Notes under the pieces: model-generated
Seen by the model: only the letters and a program-made list of their open reading frames with translations
Told to the model about the DNA's origin: nothing
Databases searched by the model: none
Made by a program: the position numbers and the translations under genes
Source: Candidatus Brevifilum fermentans
GTDB lineage: Bacteria > Chloroflexota > Anaerolineae > Anaerolineales > Villigracilaceae
Assembly: GCA_945877125.1 (NCBI GenBank)
Contig: CAMCQT010000040.1
Location: 1-35,884, forward strand
Reading direction: 5' to 3'
Length of the DNA: 35,884 bases
In this document: positions 14,347-23,884 of the stretch, piece after piece
How the letters are laid out: each line of letters starts with the position of its first letter
Position numbering within the stretch: position 1 is the first letter of the stretch

Positions 14347-16383
14347 TTAATCTTCCTCACCAGTCATCAACTTGATGCGCTCCCACGGCTTGAGGCTTTC
14401 ATCTTCAGCCAGCAGGTTCTTCAAGTCGTACAACTCATCGCGCAGGGCGGCGGCGCGCTCAAACTCAAGATTCTTAGCGGCTTCCTTCATGTGCTTTTCC
14501 ACCTCATCCACGATCTTACGCAACTCGCCGCGTGGCATTCCATCTGCTGCCGTCTTGTATTGCGCCTTCTCTTCGCCGATGGCTTTGGCGCTCATCATCT
14601 CGGTTAGCTGATGAATTTCCTTGTGGATACTGATCGGCATAATACCGTTGTCTTCATTATATTTCTGCTGTTTGGCGCGGCGGCGATTCGTTTCATCCAA
14701 AGCACGTTTCATCGAATCGGTCACGCGGTCGGCATACATGATGACGCGCCCGTTCACGTTACGCGCGGCGCGCCCGATGGTCTGGATCAACGCCGTGTCT
14801 GAACGCAGGAAGCCTTCCTTGTCCGCGTCTAAAATTGCAACCAGCGAAACTTCGGGCAAGTCTAAGCCTTCGCGCAACAAATTAATTCCCACCAGCACAT
14901 CAAAAACGCCCAGTCGCAGATCACGCAGAATGGCGATGCGCTCCAGCGTTTCCACTTCCGAATGTAAATAATTGACTTTGACTCCCAACTCTTTCAGATA
15001 CTTGGTCAAATCTTCTGACATACGCTTCGTGAGCGTTGTGACCAGAGTGCGCTCGCCTCTCTCTACCCGCTTGCTGATCTCTCCGACCAGATCATCCACC
15101 TGCCCTTTGGTGGGGCGAACATCCACCTCGGGGTCTACCAATCCCGTCGGGCGGATGATCTGCTCAACGACTTGATCGGCGTGTTCCATTTCATAATGTG
15201 AGGGCGTGGCGGATGTGTAGATTGTCGAACCCATCACCTGCTCGAACTCTTCAAACTTAAGCGGACGGTTGTCCATGGCAGACGGCAGGCGGAAACCATA
15301 CTCGACCAGCGTTTCCTTGCGCGCACGGTCGCCGTTGTACATGCCGCGGATTTGCGGCACGGTCATGTGACTCTCATCCAAAATCAGCAAATAATCACTC
15401 GGCAGGAAATCGATCATTGTCCACGGGTGCGAGCCTGGCGCGCGTCCATCCAACTGGCGCGAATAATTTTCGATGCCAGCACAGTAGCCAACTTCCTTCA
15501 ACATTTCCAAATCGTAGCGCGTGCGCTGTTCGATGCGCTGGGCTTCGAGGAATTTGCCATGATCCTTGTAATATTTCAGCCGTTCTTCCAGTTCCGATTC
15601 GATGTTGGCAATGGATTCCTTCAAACGGTCGGCATTGGTCAAAAATTGTTTGGCGGGAAAAATAGATATTTCATTTGGCTCGTCGTAGATTTCGCCGCTG
15701 ACACGATTGAACTGCATGATGCGTTCGACTTCATCGCCAAAGAAGGTGATGCGGAATCCGCGCTTGTCTTCGTATGCGGGGATAATCTCCAGCGTATCGC
15801 CGCGCACGCGGAACGTGCCCGATTTCAAATCAATGTCGTTGCGCTGGTATTGGCTCTCGATCAACTGGCGCAGTAAAGCATTGCGACGATAGATTTCACC
15901 CACTTTAAGAGTCACTGTCCCGTTGCCGAATTCTTCAGGTGAGCCCAATCCATAAATGCAGGAGACCGAAGCGACGATGATCACATCCCGCCGCGAGATA
16001 AGCGAAGTGGTGGCCGCGAGGCGCATCCGCTCGATCTCTTCGTTGACCTGAGTTTCCTTTTCAATAAAAAGGTCACGGCGCGGCACGTATGCTTCTGGCT
16101 GGTAATAATCGTAGTACGAGACAAAATATGAAACCGCATTCTCAGGGAAGAACTCTTTGAACTCGGCATACAACTGCGCCGCGAGAGTTTTGTTGTGCGC
16201 CATGATCAGCGCGGGTTTCTGCAATTCCTGAATGACTGACGCAATGGTGAATGTCTTGCCTGTGCCTGTGGCGCCAAGCAAAACTTGATTCTTCATGCCG
16301 CCGCGGACACCTTCGACAAGTCCGCGGATGGCTTCGGGTTGGTCACCCATTGGGATAAAAGGAGCGTTAAGTTTGAAATCCAT
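14347..16383 (-). CDS. uvrB: Excinuclease ABC subunit B
   Basis: A 678-residue UvrB, the helicase-like damage-verification subunit of nucleotide excision repair, working with UvrA and UvrC. Features: start [19 protein letters not shown], Walker A GATGTGKT (37-44), damage-sensing beta-hairpin [12 protein letters not shown] (about 90-102), helicase motif II in LILDESH (about 339-345), [10 protein letters not shown] and IGRAARN in the second RecA domain, and a C-terminal UVR motif ([18 protein letters not shown]) that contacts UvrC. Full family length. No obvious Shine-Dalgarno precedes the ATG. It is divergent from the membrane protein at 16530. Confidence 0.98.
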   Translation of the reverse strand: MDFKLNAPFIPMGDQPEAIRGLVEGVRGGMKNQVLLGATGTGKTFTIASVIQELQKPALIMAHNKTLAAQLYAEFKEFFPENAVSYFVSYYDYYQPEAYVPRRDLFIEKETQVNEEIERMRLAATTSLISRRDVIIVASVSCIYGLGSPEEFGNGTVTLKVGEIYRRNALLRQLIESQYQRNDIDLKSGTFRVRGDTLEIIPAYEDKRGFRITFFGDEVERIMQFNRVSGEIYDEPNEISIFPAKQFLTNADRLKESIANIESELEERLKYYKDHGKFLEAQRIEQRTRYDLEMLKEVGYCAGIENYSRQLDGRAPGSHPWTMIDFLPSDYLLILDESHMTVPQIRGMYNGDRARKETLVEYGFRLPSAMDNRPLKFEEFEQVMGSTIYTSATPSHYEMEHADQVVEQIIRPTGLVDPEVDVRPTKGQVDDLVGEISKRVERGERTLVTTLTKRMSEDLTKYLKELGVKVNYLHSEVETLERIAILRDLRLGVFDVLVGINLLREGLDLPEVSLVAILDADKEGFLRSDTALIQTIGRAARNVNGRVIMYADRVTDSMKRALDETNRRRAKQQKYNEDNGIMPISIHKEIHQLTEMMSAKAIGEEKAQYKTAADGMPRGELRKIVDEVEKHMKEAAKNLEFERAAALRDELYDLKNLLAEDESLKPWERIKLMTGEED

Positions 16384-16529
16384 AGTTTTTTGGGGAGATT
16401 GGTAATTGGAGATTGGGGATTACAGGAACGTGTGTTCTATTTTACTCTAAGGGGGAGAGAAAAACCAGTTGACGAGAATCAAGTCAAAGGGCAGGGTTGA
16501 GGCGAGAGTGAAAGTATAATCACGGCGGC

Positions 16530-18596
16530 ATGAAAAAAATCCGCTCACTTTATCAAAAAATTTTATTCACAGAAAAAAGCGCGCCGCTTGCTTTTCTAAT
16601 CGCCTGTATTCTTGGCTTTGGATTAATGATCCCAAACCTTGGTTTTTACATGGACGATTGGCATTATGTGTTTTACGCATACAACAAGGGAATTGAAAGC
16701 CTGCGCGAAATGCTTTTATACGACAGCCGTCCCTACGCCGCGTGGCTTTACATTCTTGCCTTCAAAGTGTTAGGCTTCAAACCGATTTACTGGCACATCA
16801 TGGCATTGTTAATGCGCTGGTTGACAGTTGTGTCGCTTTGGAAAATATTGATCGCAATATGGCCCAAGCGCACCCGTGAAGCGACCACTGTGGCGCTATT
16901 GTTTGCAGTGTATCCATTTTTTATGCTTCAACCTTTTGCGGTGGGGTCAACACATCATTGGGTTGGTTTCATTTTTTTCAACCTATCCTTATATTTAATG
17001 GTGCTTGCTGTTCAGCATAAAAAACATACGATCTGGTTAACGTTGATTGCCGTTACCCTGCAAGCCGCGCATTTATTTACCAGTGAATATTTTTCGGGAC
17101 TCGAACTACTGCGCCCGTTCATTCTTTGGATATTGATCTCACGCACTGAATTAAGCATACCAAAAAGATTCTGGCAAGTTTTTTTACGCTGGATACCTTA
17201 CATCCTTGTTTTGGGAATGTTCGCATATTGGCGGGTTGCGATCTTTGAAAACGTGGAAGGAGTCAACCGCAACTCGCCTGTTATTTTGAACCAGTTATTC
17301 AGTGAGCCATTCAAAGCCATTGGGTTTTTGCTGACTGCCTCCATCAAAGACGCAGTCGCGGTGATGACCATCGGCTGGCAAAATGCAATGAGCGCGGAAA
17401 TGCTGGATTTCAACTCCGTGTTTGTGCGCTTTCGCCTGTTCGTTAGCGCGATCAGTTTTGCAATTGCATTTGTATATTTCAGTAAATTTCAACCCTCATC
17501 TGATGAAGACAAGCCCTCAGATGATTGGTCAACTGGAAGCATCCTGCTGGCCGTGGTGGGATTAATGGTCGGCGGCTTGCCCGTCTGGCTGATCGGAAGA
17601 TATATCATCGAAAGCAAAAATCTTTTGTCTGCGTCGCGCTTCGGAATTCCATCCATGCTGGGTGCGGCATTCCTGTTGGTGTTGATCGTTGATTATTTCA
17701 TCAGCGACAAAAAAAAGAAGATTATTTTATTCTCGTTGTGCCTTGCGCTGGCAGTTAATTTCCATTTGGACAACACGAAGGAATTTCAATATTCATGGGA
17801 AAAGCAGGTCAGGCTTGCAGATCAACTTCTCTGGCGCGCACCGCAGATCGAATCAGGCACAGCCATTTTGACAGACGAGGAAGTGCTGGGAATCATGGGA
17901 GAGTACGCCGTCTCGTTTTCCATCAATACAACCTATCAGGTCAAGAATATTGAAACCACTCCCCCCTATTGGTATTTCCCGTTTTATTACACCAACCCCA
18001 ACGTGGACGAATTGCTCAAGGGCGCGCCGCTCGAATACAGCAAGCTGACCATGAACTTTTCGGGCAACAGCAATAAAATGTTGTTGCTTTCATTCAACCC
18101 CGAAATGAAACGCTGTCTGTGGGTCATGCAGCCACAAGATACAAACCTGCGGCTCGTCAGTGATGACATGCGTAAACTTAGCGCGGGTTCAGATATCAAC
18201 TTGATTCAGCAAACCGACTCAGAGCCGACCCTGCCCGAAAGTATTTACGGTAAGCAGAACAACCAGACCTGGTGCTACTATTTTGAGAAAGCCGACCTCG
18301 CACGCCAATACGGACAATGGGACGAGATTGCGCGGCTGTGGGCTGAATCCAAATCTGTCGGCGAGCAGGCAGATAACGGCTTCGAGTACATCCCCTTCAT
18401 CGAAGGCTTTGGTCATCTTGAAGATTGGGAGCAAGTCAAGACATTGACAAAATTTTCCAAAAAAGTCACCGCAGGACTCGAACCCAGTCTATGCTCCGCG
18501 CTGGATCGACTCGCCGTGAACGCCCCCACATCCCAACAACGCGATGACACGATCAAGAATTTGAAAGATGATTTGAAGTGCGGAAATTACCAGTAA
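16530..18596 (+). CDS. Large polytopic membrane protein, GT-C glycosyltransferase-like
   Basis: A 688-residue protein with about ten predicted membrane helices in residues 1-410 (for example SAPLAFLIACILGFGLMIP and LLAVVGLMVGGLPVWLIG) and a soluble C-terminal domain (about 420-688). The first external loop has MDDWHY (about residues 42-47), reminiscent of the acidic motif in the first loop of GT-C lipid-linked sugar transferases. The C-terminal part has TPR-like features (ADLARQYGQWDEIARLWAESKSVGEQAD) but no clear match that I recognise. Two overlapping signals support a membrane glycan role, but no donor or acceptor can be named. It is flanked by uvrB and mfd, which are unrelated. Confidence 0.6.
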   Translation: MKKIRSLYQKILFTEKSAPLAFLIACILGFGLMIPNLGFYMDDWHYVFYAYNKGIESLREMLLYDSRPYAAWLYILAFKVLGFKPIYWHIMALLMRWLTVVSLWKILIAIWPKRTREATTVALLFAVYPFFMLQPFAVGSTHHWVGFIFFNLSLYLMVLAVQHKKHTIWLTLIAVTLQAAHLFTSEYFSGLELLRPFILWILISRTELSIPKRFWQVFLRWIPYILVLGMFAYWRVAIFENVEGVNRNSPVILNQLFSEPFKAIGFLLTASIKDAVAVMTIGWQNAMSAEMLDFNSVFVRFRLFVSAISFAIAFVYFSKFQPSSDEDKPSDDWSTGSILLAVVGLMVGGLPVWLIGRYIIESKNLLSASRFGIPSMLGAAFLLVLIVDYFISDKKKKIILFSLCLALAVNFHLDNTKEFQYSWEKQVRLADQLLWRAPQIESGTAILTDEEVLGIMGEYAVSFSINTTYQVKNIETTPPYWYFPFYYTNPNVDELLKGAPLEYSKLTMNFSGNSNKMLLLSFNPEMKRCLWVMQPQDTNLRLVSDDMRKLSAGSDINLIQQTDSEPTLPESIYGKQNNQTWCYYFEKADLARQYGQWDEIARLWAESKSVGEQADNGFEYIPFIEGFGHLEDWEQVKTLTKFSKKVTAGLEPSLCSALDRLAVNAPTSQQRDDTIKNLKDDLKCGNYQ

Positions 18597-18660
18597 GAGG
18601 TGATTAGGGATCAGGTGATTAGGAAGAGAAGCAAGCCTATTCCCTGATTACCTATTCCCT
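18597..18660. repeat. Low-complexity inverted repeat (GATTAGG / CCTATTCCC)
   Basis: Units GTGATTAGG and AGGGATCAGG on the left face CCCTGATTACC and CCTATTCCCT on the right. It separates the convergent membrane protein gene and mfd and runs into the mfd 3' end: the last codons (NRE and TAG) are read from the repeat. Confidence 0.65.
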
Positions 18661-21600
18661 ATTTCCCAGTTCTTCCAACACATCTAACAACTTCACAGTC
18701 CAGAATTCTTCCTTGGCGATATTTACCCAATAAGCGGATTTTCCGCCGCGGACTCCGTTTGGCAGATCAGGCAGGCGCGGACTCTCCGACCCGTCAGTGG
18801 GTGCGGCGTACTTGAGCAGAATCTGCCCCGACGATTCCATGTTCACCGAATTGAGTCCCGCTTTTTCGGCGCGCAGTTTCACGCGCATTTGATACAAAAG
18901 GTTTTGGGTCATCTCAGGCAGTTGACCAAACCTGTCGCGGAATTCTGAACCAATCGCATCGAGTTCAGTTTCATCGCGCAAATCTGCAATGCGACGATAC
19001 AGCCGCAGACGCAGATCCTGATCCGAAATATAGTCGCTGGGAATTCCAACCGCAAGAGGGAGGTCTACGTTGACGGGCAGACTCATGGGTTGGAAAGTTG
19101 AAAAGTTAGCAAGTTGCAGGTTAACCTTCAAACCTGTAAACTTGTCAACAGTTCTTAACCGCCTCACCGCATCCGACAACATTCTTGTGTAAAGATGAAA
19201 GCCAACCGACTGAATATATCCATGCTGGCGTGTGCCGAGCAGATCGCCTGCGCCACGGATTTCGAGGTCGCGCATGGCAATCGAATAGCCTGCGCCGAGT
19301 TGCGTATTTTCGGCAATCACTTCCAGCCGTTGTTGACCATCTTGCGTGGGAGTCATTTTGTTGTGGCGGAAGAAATACGCATACGCCCGCATCGCGCCGC
19401 GCCCCACGCGCCCGCGGAGTTGATAGAGTTGCGCCAAGCCAAACGTATCCGCGCGATCAACAATCAGCGTGTTGGCATTCGGAATATCCAAGCCTGATTC
19501 AATGATGGTCGTGCAAAGCAGAATATCAATCTCGCCCATATTGAAGCGGTGCATCACGCTGGCAAGCTGACCTTCCGCCATTTGCCCGTGACCAATATCC
19601 ACGCGCGCCTCGGGCACAAGTTTGTTGAGATGCGCCCGCATTGCCTCGATTGTGTTGACACGGTTATGCACGAAGAAAATCTGTCCGCCGCGTTCCAGTT
19701 CACGCAGAATGGATTGCCGCACAAGTCGCGGCGAATACGGTCCAACGTGCGTGACGATTGGCAGGCGTTCTTCGGGCGGCGTATTCAAATTGGAGATGTC
19801 GCGCACCCCTGTCAGCGCCATGTACAACGTGCGCGGAATCGGCGTAGCGGTCAGCGTCAGCACATCCACTTCGGTGCGGAGTTTTTTGAGATGCTCCTTG
19901 TGCGTCACACCAAAACGCTGTTCCTCGTCAATGATGACCAGTCCCAAATCTTTGAACTCCACATCCGCAGAAACCAAACGATGCGTGCCGATGACGATGT
20001 CAATTTCGCCCAGTGCAAGTTTGAATAAAATCTCGGTCTGCTCGCGCGGCGTGCGGAAGCGCGAAAGCATTTCCACTTTGACAGGGAATGCCGCGAGCCG
20101 CTGTGAGAATGTATCAAAATGCTGCTGCGCTAGAACGGTGGTCGGCACCAGAATTGCCGCCTGCCTGCCGCTCATGACCGCCTTGAATGCGGCGCGCAAA
20201 GCAACTTCTGTTTTGCCGTAGCCCACGTCACCGCACAACAAACGATCCATTGGGCGCGCGCGCTCCATGTCGCGCTTGATGTCTGCGATGGCGGTCTTCT
20301 GGTCTTCGGTTTCGACGTAGGGAAAACTATCTTCCAGTTCTTTTTGCCATTGTGTATCGGCGGCGAATGAGTAGCCTTCCACAACTTGTCGCCGCGCATA
20401 CAGATCCAACAAATCTTCAGCGACAAGTTGCACCGCCTCTTTGACACGCGTTTTTGTCTCGCCCCAGGCATGTCCGCCGAGGTGATCAAGCGCAGGCTTA
20501 CCGCCATCTGAGCCGACGTAACGCGTGAGCCTGTCGGCTTGATGGACGGGGACAAAGAGCGTGTCTGCGTTGTCATATTCAACAGCTAGATACTCTCGCT
20601 CGTGACCGTCCAACTGTCGCTGAGTCAGACCCGCGAAGCGTCCGATGCCATGATCCACATGCACCACATAATCGCCCGCCAGCAAATCTGCATACAGTGA
20701 TTCAGGAGTCTCGGCGCTTTGCTTTTGACGAATGCGCGACTGCGGACGCTCCCAGCCAAAGATTTCGGAATCGGTAATTAAGTGAACAGGGAGTAGGTGA
20801 TTAGGGATTAGGGTGAAGCCTTCGGAGAGTGAGGCTTCGATAAATTCGAGGTTGGCAAATTCAGAATTGGGATAATGCTCATCCCACATTTCACGCAAAC
20901 GCGAAGATTGACGCGAAACGATGAAGACCTGCTCGCCGCGTTCCACGATGGGAGAAAGATAATCAATGAACGGCTTGAGCCTGCCGCCGAAGCGTTCATC
21001 GTGCGAAAACTGATCACTGATGACTGACGACTGTTCACTGATGACTTCACTTGAATGTCCCAACTCTACAGAGGCAAAGCCGCCGAGAGCGTCATGCAAT
21101 TCAGACCACGGGACATATGGAACGGGAAAACTTTTCGGGAGCGTGCCTTCCTGAATGCTCTCCTGCCGAAACTTGACCGCCTGCTCCTCGACCTCGTTTG
21201 CCATCGCCTCGATCAAACTTAGGTCGTCCAGCACAATCATGGATTTTTGCGGCAGGTAATCGAGCAGGGATGCGGGCATCGAATGAAGCAGCGGAATATC
21301 AAATTCCGTGTGTAGAGACGCAAAATTTTGCGTCTCTACCGTGTCCAAAAATTCACGCGCAGGCGTGACAAGAATTGAATCCAATTTTTCAACGGTGCGC
21401 TGTGTGGCGGGATCAAACTGGCGGATGGTTTCGATCTCGTCGCCGAAGAAATCCAGGCGGACGGGATTCGATTCAATGGAAGCCCACACATCCAGCAGAC
21501 CACCGCGATGCGAGAATTGACCAGGTTCGAGGACGGTGTTCACCCGCTGATAGCCGATCCGCGACCACTCTCGGATCAAGACATCGGGTTGAATGGTCTG

Positions 21601-22053
21601 GCTTGCTGACAGTTTTTTGCACGCTTTGAGAAAGTCCCGCCGCGGCAATGTGCGCGTCATCAACGAGCGCGCCGAAGTGACGATGATCGGCGGCGTTTCG
21701 GGCTTTTTGGTAAATGGTAAATGGTACGTGGAGAGCGCCGTGAGAACCTGTAAACGGTCGCGGCGGGTTGCAACTCCCCACGCGGCTTCTTCATAGAAAA
21801 GCGGATTCGGCTCCGCAAACAAATAACGCGGCGACTTGACCCAGAAACCAAGTTCATCGAACAAAGACAGCGCATGGTCAGCGCGGTCGGTGATAAGCAG
21901 GATCGGGAGATTCAAATCCGCGTGCAGGGAGGCAAGGATCGGCAAACGTGCGGCGCGCGGCAGTCCCAAGCCAGGGAGGGTTTTCCCTGCTTGAAGTTGA
22001 GTCAGCAGTTGCTGATAATGTTGAAGATCGCGTAGTTTATTTAGAAGATTCAT
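18652..22053 (-). CDS. mfd: Transcription-repair coupling factor
   Basis: An 1133-residue Mfd, the DNA translocase that removes stalled RNA polymerase and recruits UvrA. Order: UvrB-homology region (about 1-380), RNA polymerase interaction domain (about 460-540; GDYVVHVDHGIGRFAGL and LAVEYDNADTLFVPV), helicase domains with Walker A GDVGYGKT (about 620), DEEQRFGV, TATPIPRTL and RGRVGRG, then the TRG region and C-terminal D7 domain. I prefer the ATG at 22053 (MNLLNKLRDL) to 22071. Several stretches inside the gene match repeat types that are otherwise intergenic (near 19088-19146, 20773-20814, 21008-21049, 21312-21339, 21709-21728), all in frame. Reading frame intact. Confidence 0.97.
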   Translation of the reverse strand: MNLLNKLRDLQHYQQLLTQLQAGKTLPGLGLPRAARLPILASLHADLNLPILLITDRADHALSLFDELGFWVKSPRYLFAEPNPLFYEEAAWGVATRRDRLQVLTALSTYHLPFTKKPETPPIIVTSARSLMTRTLPRRDFLKACKKLSASQTIQPDVLIREWSRIGYQRVNTVLEPGQFSHRGGLLDVWASIESNPVRLDFFGDEIETIRQFDPATQRTVEKLDSILVTPAREFLDTVETQNFASLHTEFDIPLLHSMPASLLDYLPQKSMIVLDDLSLIEAMANEVEEQAVKFRQESIQEGTLPKSFPVPYVPWSELHDALGGFASVELGHSSEVISEQSSVISDQFSHDERFGGRLKPFIDYLSPIVERGEQVFIVSRQSSRLREMWDEHYPNSEFANLEFIEASLSEGFTLIPNHLLPVHLITDSEIFGWERPQSRIRQKQSAETPESLYADLLAGDYVVHVDHGIGRFAGLTQRQLDGHEREYLAVEYDNADTLFVPVHQADRLTRYVGSDGGKPALDHLGGHAWGETKTRVKEAVQLVAEDLLDLYARRQVVEGYSFAADTQWQKELEDSFPYVETEDQKTAIADIKRDMERARPMDRLLCGDVGYGKTEVALRAAFKAVMSGRQAAILVPTTVLAQQHFDTFSQRLAAFPVKVEMLSRFRTPREQTEILFKLALGEIDIVIGTHRLVSADVEFKDLGLVIIDEEQRFGVTHKEHLKKLRTEVDVLTLTATPIPRTLYMALTGVRDISNLNTPPEERLPIVTHVGPYSPRLVRQSILRELERGGQIFFVHNRVNTIEAMRAHLNKLVPEARVDIGHGQMAEGQLASVMHRFNMGEIDILLCTTIIESGLDIPNANTLIVDRADTFGLAQLYQLRGRVGRGAMRAYAYFFRHNKMTPTQDGQQRLEVIAENTQLGAGYSIAMRDLEIRGAGDLLGTRQHGYIQSVGFHLYTRMLSDAVRRLRTVDKFTGLKVNLQLANFSTFQPMSLPVNVDLPLAVGIPSDYISDQDLRLRLYRRIADLRDETELDAIGSEFRDRFGQLPEMTQNLLYQMRVKLRAEKAGLNSVNMESSGQILLKYAAPTDGSESPRLPDLPNGVRGGKSAYWVNIAKEEFWTVKLLDVLEELGNRE
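21312..21339. repeat. Perfect 28-bp palindrome inside mfd
   Basis: GTAGAGACGCAAAA (21312-21325) is followed directly by its reverse complement TTTTGCGTCTCTAC (21326-21339). Palindromes of the GTAGAGACGC type are usually intergenic. Here it is translated as part of VETQNFASLH at about residues 239-248 of Mfd without breaking the frame. Confidence 0.85.
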
Positions 22054-22113
22054 AAGAAAGCCGCTTAACAAGTGACTGGATATTCTACCCCATTGATTTT
22101 ATTGTGGCAAAAT

Positions 22114-22476
22114 TTACGCGGATTTTTTTCCTGGCGTACGGGGTTTGTATTCGGACTTTTTCTTCATGCCCAGCGCTTGAATCTGATTGGAGTTTTTGCC
22201 GTATAAGGCAACGGCTTGTTCTTTCAAACTCAAGACCATGTTGTGGAGTTGCCATTCGGCGGCGGCAGCGTTATCACGGGCGGAGGCGAGGGCGTTCTGC
22301 GCGGCGAGTTCTGCCTGCTGAGCCGATTCCATTGCGGCAAGCGCATCGAGCATGGCGGTTTTGCTATAAGCAGAGTTGGTGGGGACATAATCGCCGAGGG
22401 TTCGCAGGGCGGCGATGGCTTCCGCGTCGGATTTCAGGATGAGGGGACGGAGGCGAATTGTCTGGTTTCGAGCCAT
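22114..22476 (-). CDS. Small helical protein of unknown function
   Basis: A 120-residue protein, mostly alpha-helical with a coiled-coil-like Ala/Glu/Gln-rich core (MESAQQAELAAQNALASARDNAAAAEWQLHNM, shown here only in part: AQQAELAAQNALASARD) and a basic tail (KKKSEYKPRTPGKKSA). AAAGGAGC lies about 7 nt upstream of the ATG, which supports translation. It lies just upstream of mfd on the same strand. I do not recognise the family. The N-terminus (ARNQTIRLRPL) has no signal or membrane segment, so it is probably cytoplasmic, perhaps nucleic-acid binding through the tail (inference). Confidence 0.6.
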   Translation of the reverse strand: MARNQTIRLRPLILKSDAEAIAALRTLGDYVPTNSAYSKTAMLDALAAMESAQQAELAAQNALASARDNAAAAEWQLHNMVLSLKEQAVALYGKNSNQIQALGMKKKSEYKPRTPGKKSA

Positions 22477-22516
22477 TTTTGCTCCTTTTTGGGGCGGTTT
22501 TGATGTTTCCAGTGTA

Positions 22517-22720
22517 AACTATGCAACACAACGACTATATGATGCCTTAGTGCTTAGATGTTAAGACATACAACGAACAAGTTACGCATTAGCACAGCTA
22601 CACTATGACATACAATGACTATGTGATGTCTTAGACATACGGCATTACGACACACACTAGCTATGTGACGCACTAGGACTACAAAGTTATGGCGCACATA
22701 GGCGATATGATAGTATAACC
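22517..22720. repeat. Degenerate 42-bp tandem repeat
   Basis: The motif CTATATGATGCCTTAG at 22535 recurs at 22619 (CTATGTGATGTCTTAG) and 22661 (CTATGTGACGCACTAG), with weaker copies at 22577 and 22703, exactly 42 bp apart. The second half of each unit also recurs: TTAAGACATACAACGA, CTATGACATACAATGA, TTACGACACACACTAG. One frame reads as 14-residue units like LYDAL...YDIQR but contains stops. The remainder of the gap 22,477-22,949 has no supported gene. Confidence 0.75.
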
Positions 22721-22949
22721 AGCAGTGATTGACGGGCAGACGGACTTAATTCCTTACCTTGCGCGGAAAATTTCTCCAAACTGAAAATGCCAATCAGGAT
22801 ATGCGGCGACTCGATAAATTCAGACCGCGCCGCCGCCGCTTCACGAGCGGAGAGTTGCTATGCGAGATTTGCGCTAAAGGTGAGGGATGTCATTGGACGT
22901 TCCTGATAAAGGGGCGGAATGCTATTCGCAAATTTACTTGTCATCAAAC

Positions 22950-23855
22950 TCAAAAAGGAAGGTTTCTAATCTCTTGAACGCTCTCTTTTTCTTTTTCAGT
23001 CATTTCTCTGAGAACTCTTTGAGACAAAATAAGAGTAAAAAGTTTTAATTGCTCAAAGGCTTTGTCAGAGTATTTTTTTTCTTGCGCCCTTATACTCGCC
23101 ATTATAGAAATGGTCCACTCAAGAAAATATGATGGGAGGATTAATGCATCAATATCTTCATATCCTGTTAAAAGACCATTCCGCTCAATAATTGTTTGGC
23201 ATTTGTTATCGCAAGCTCCTTTACAGCACCAATAAATATCCTCTATTATTTCTAAATCTCTTTCTTCATCGTATCTTCTAACAAAAACGACGATACTTCG
23301 ACCAGGCTCTGTATACCAAGCCTCTAACAAGTCTTTTCCGCATTCTCTACATTTAAGTGGAATATATTCTTCTGCAACAAGATGAATTGGTTTGATTCGC
23401 CGATAACTTTCTGGGAAATATCTCATAAGCAAATGAGAAAAACCGACTTTTACAAGATAACTCTCTATTATTTTTTGGTCAAAAATTTTGTAATCTTTGA
23501 TGTCTTTAGTATTCCGTAGTTCATAAAGACGCCTATTTAATCCAGAAGATGCAATTGTTGAGTAAATCCCTAAAAAGCCATCAGCACCAGCGCTTTTCAT
23601 TCTTTCAAGTATATTTGTTTCCTCCTTTTCATTAACCGACTTATTACTTTTAGAAAAATTTTTACAGCTAACAAGCCAAGTAAATTTGTATTTTCCAAGA
23701 TTACCTTTTATTTCTTCGCTCACTAAGATATCTTTACCATTATCCGCTCCTCGATCTGGAGAAGAAATTATTTGGAAGCCTATTTCTTCCAATAAATCCC
23801 TGGCGAAAAACTCCCAAATCTCGCCGTCATCTTGAATTTCAGTGAAATTTATCAT
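22950..23855 (-). CDS. Mrr-like restriction endonuclease domain protein with zinc ribbon
   Basis: A 301-residue protein with a PD-(D/E)xK nuclease-like N-terminus: Glu in EIWEFFARDLLEEIGF (about residues 9-24), Asp in GKDILV (about 40) and the strand WLVSCKNFS (about 62), where canonical Mrr has (E/Q)xK; here the first position is Ser, so catalysis is uncertain. A zinc-binding region follows: CRECG (about residue 170) and WCCKGACDNKC (about 210). The C-terminus is helical. I chose ATG 23855 (MINFTEIQ), with AAAGG upstream, rather than 23945, which would overlap the kinase gene. It starts 29 bp after the kinase-SUMF1 gene on the same strand. The gene is markedly AT-rich compared with its neighbours, suggesting transfer. 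Confidence 0.7.
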   Translation of the reverse strand: MINFTEIQDDGEIWEFFARDLLEEIGFQIISSPDRGADNGKDILVSEEIKGNLGKYKFTWLVSCKNFSKSNKSVNEKEETNILERMKSAGADGFLGIYSTIASSGLNRRLYELRNTKDIKDYKIFDQKIIESYLVKVGFSHLLMRYFPESYRRIKPIHLVAEEYIPLKCRECGKDLLEAWYTEPGRSIVVFVRRYDEERDLEIIEDIYWCCKGACDNKCQTIIERNGLLTGYEDIDALILPSYFLEWTISIMASIRAQEKKYSDKAFEQLKLFTLILSQRVLREMTEKEKESVQEIRNLPF

Positions 23856-23884
23856 ATTGAAACCTTTCTTTCTAAAAGATAGAA

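Noticed and set aside
14347-22053. uvrB and mfd as a recent repair island
   Set aside because: Both are full-length core genes with usual composition; nothing suggests transfer.
22517-22720. CRISPR array
   Set aside because: Repeats are degenerate and contiguous with no unique spacers.
22759-22977. Small plus-strand frame with four Cys in the gap before the nuclease gene
   Set aside because: No ribosome site at its TTG or internal ATG, antisense overlap with the nuclease 3' end, no recognised family.
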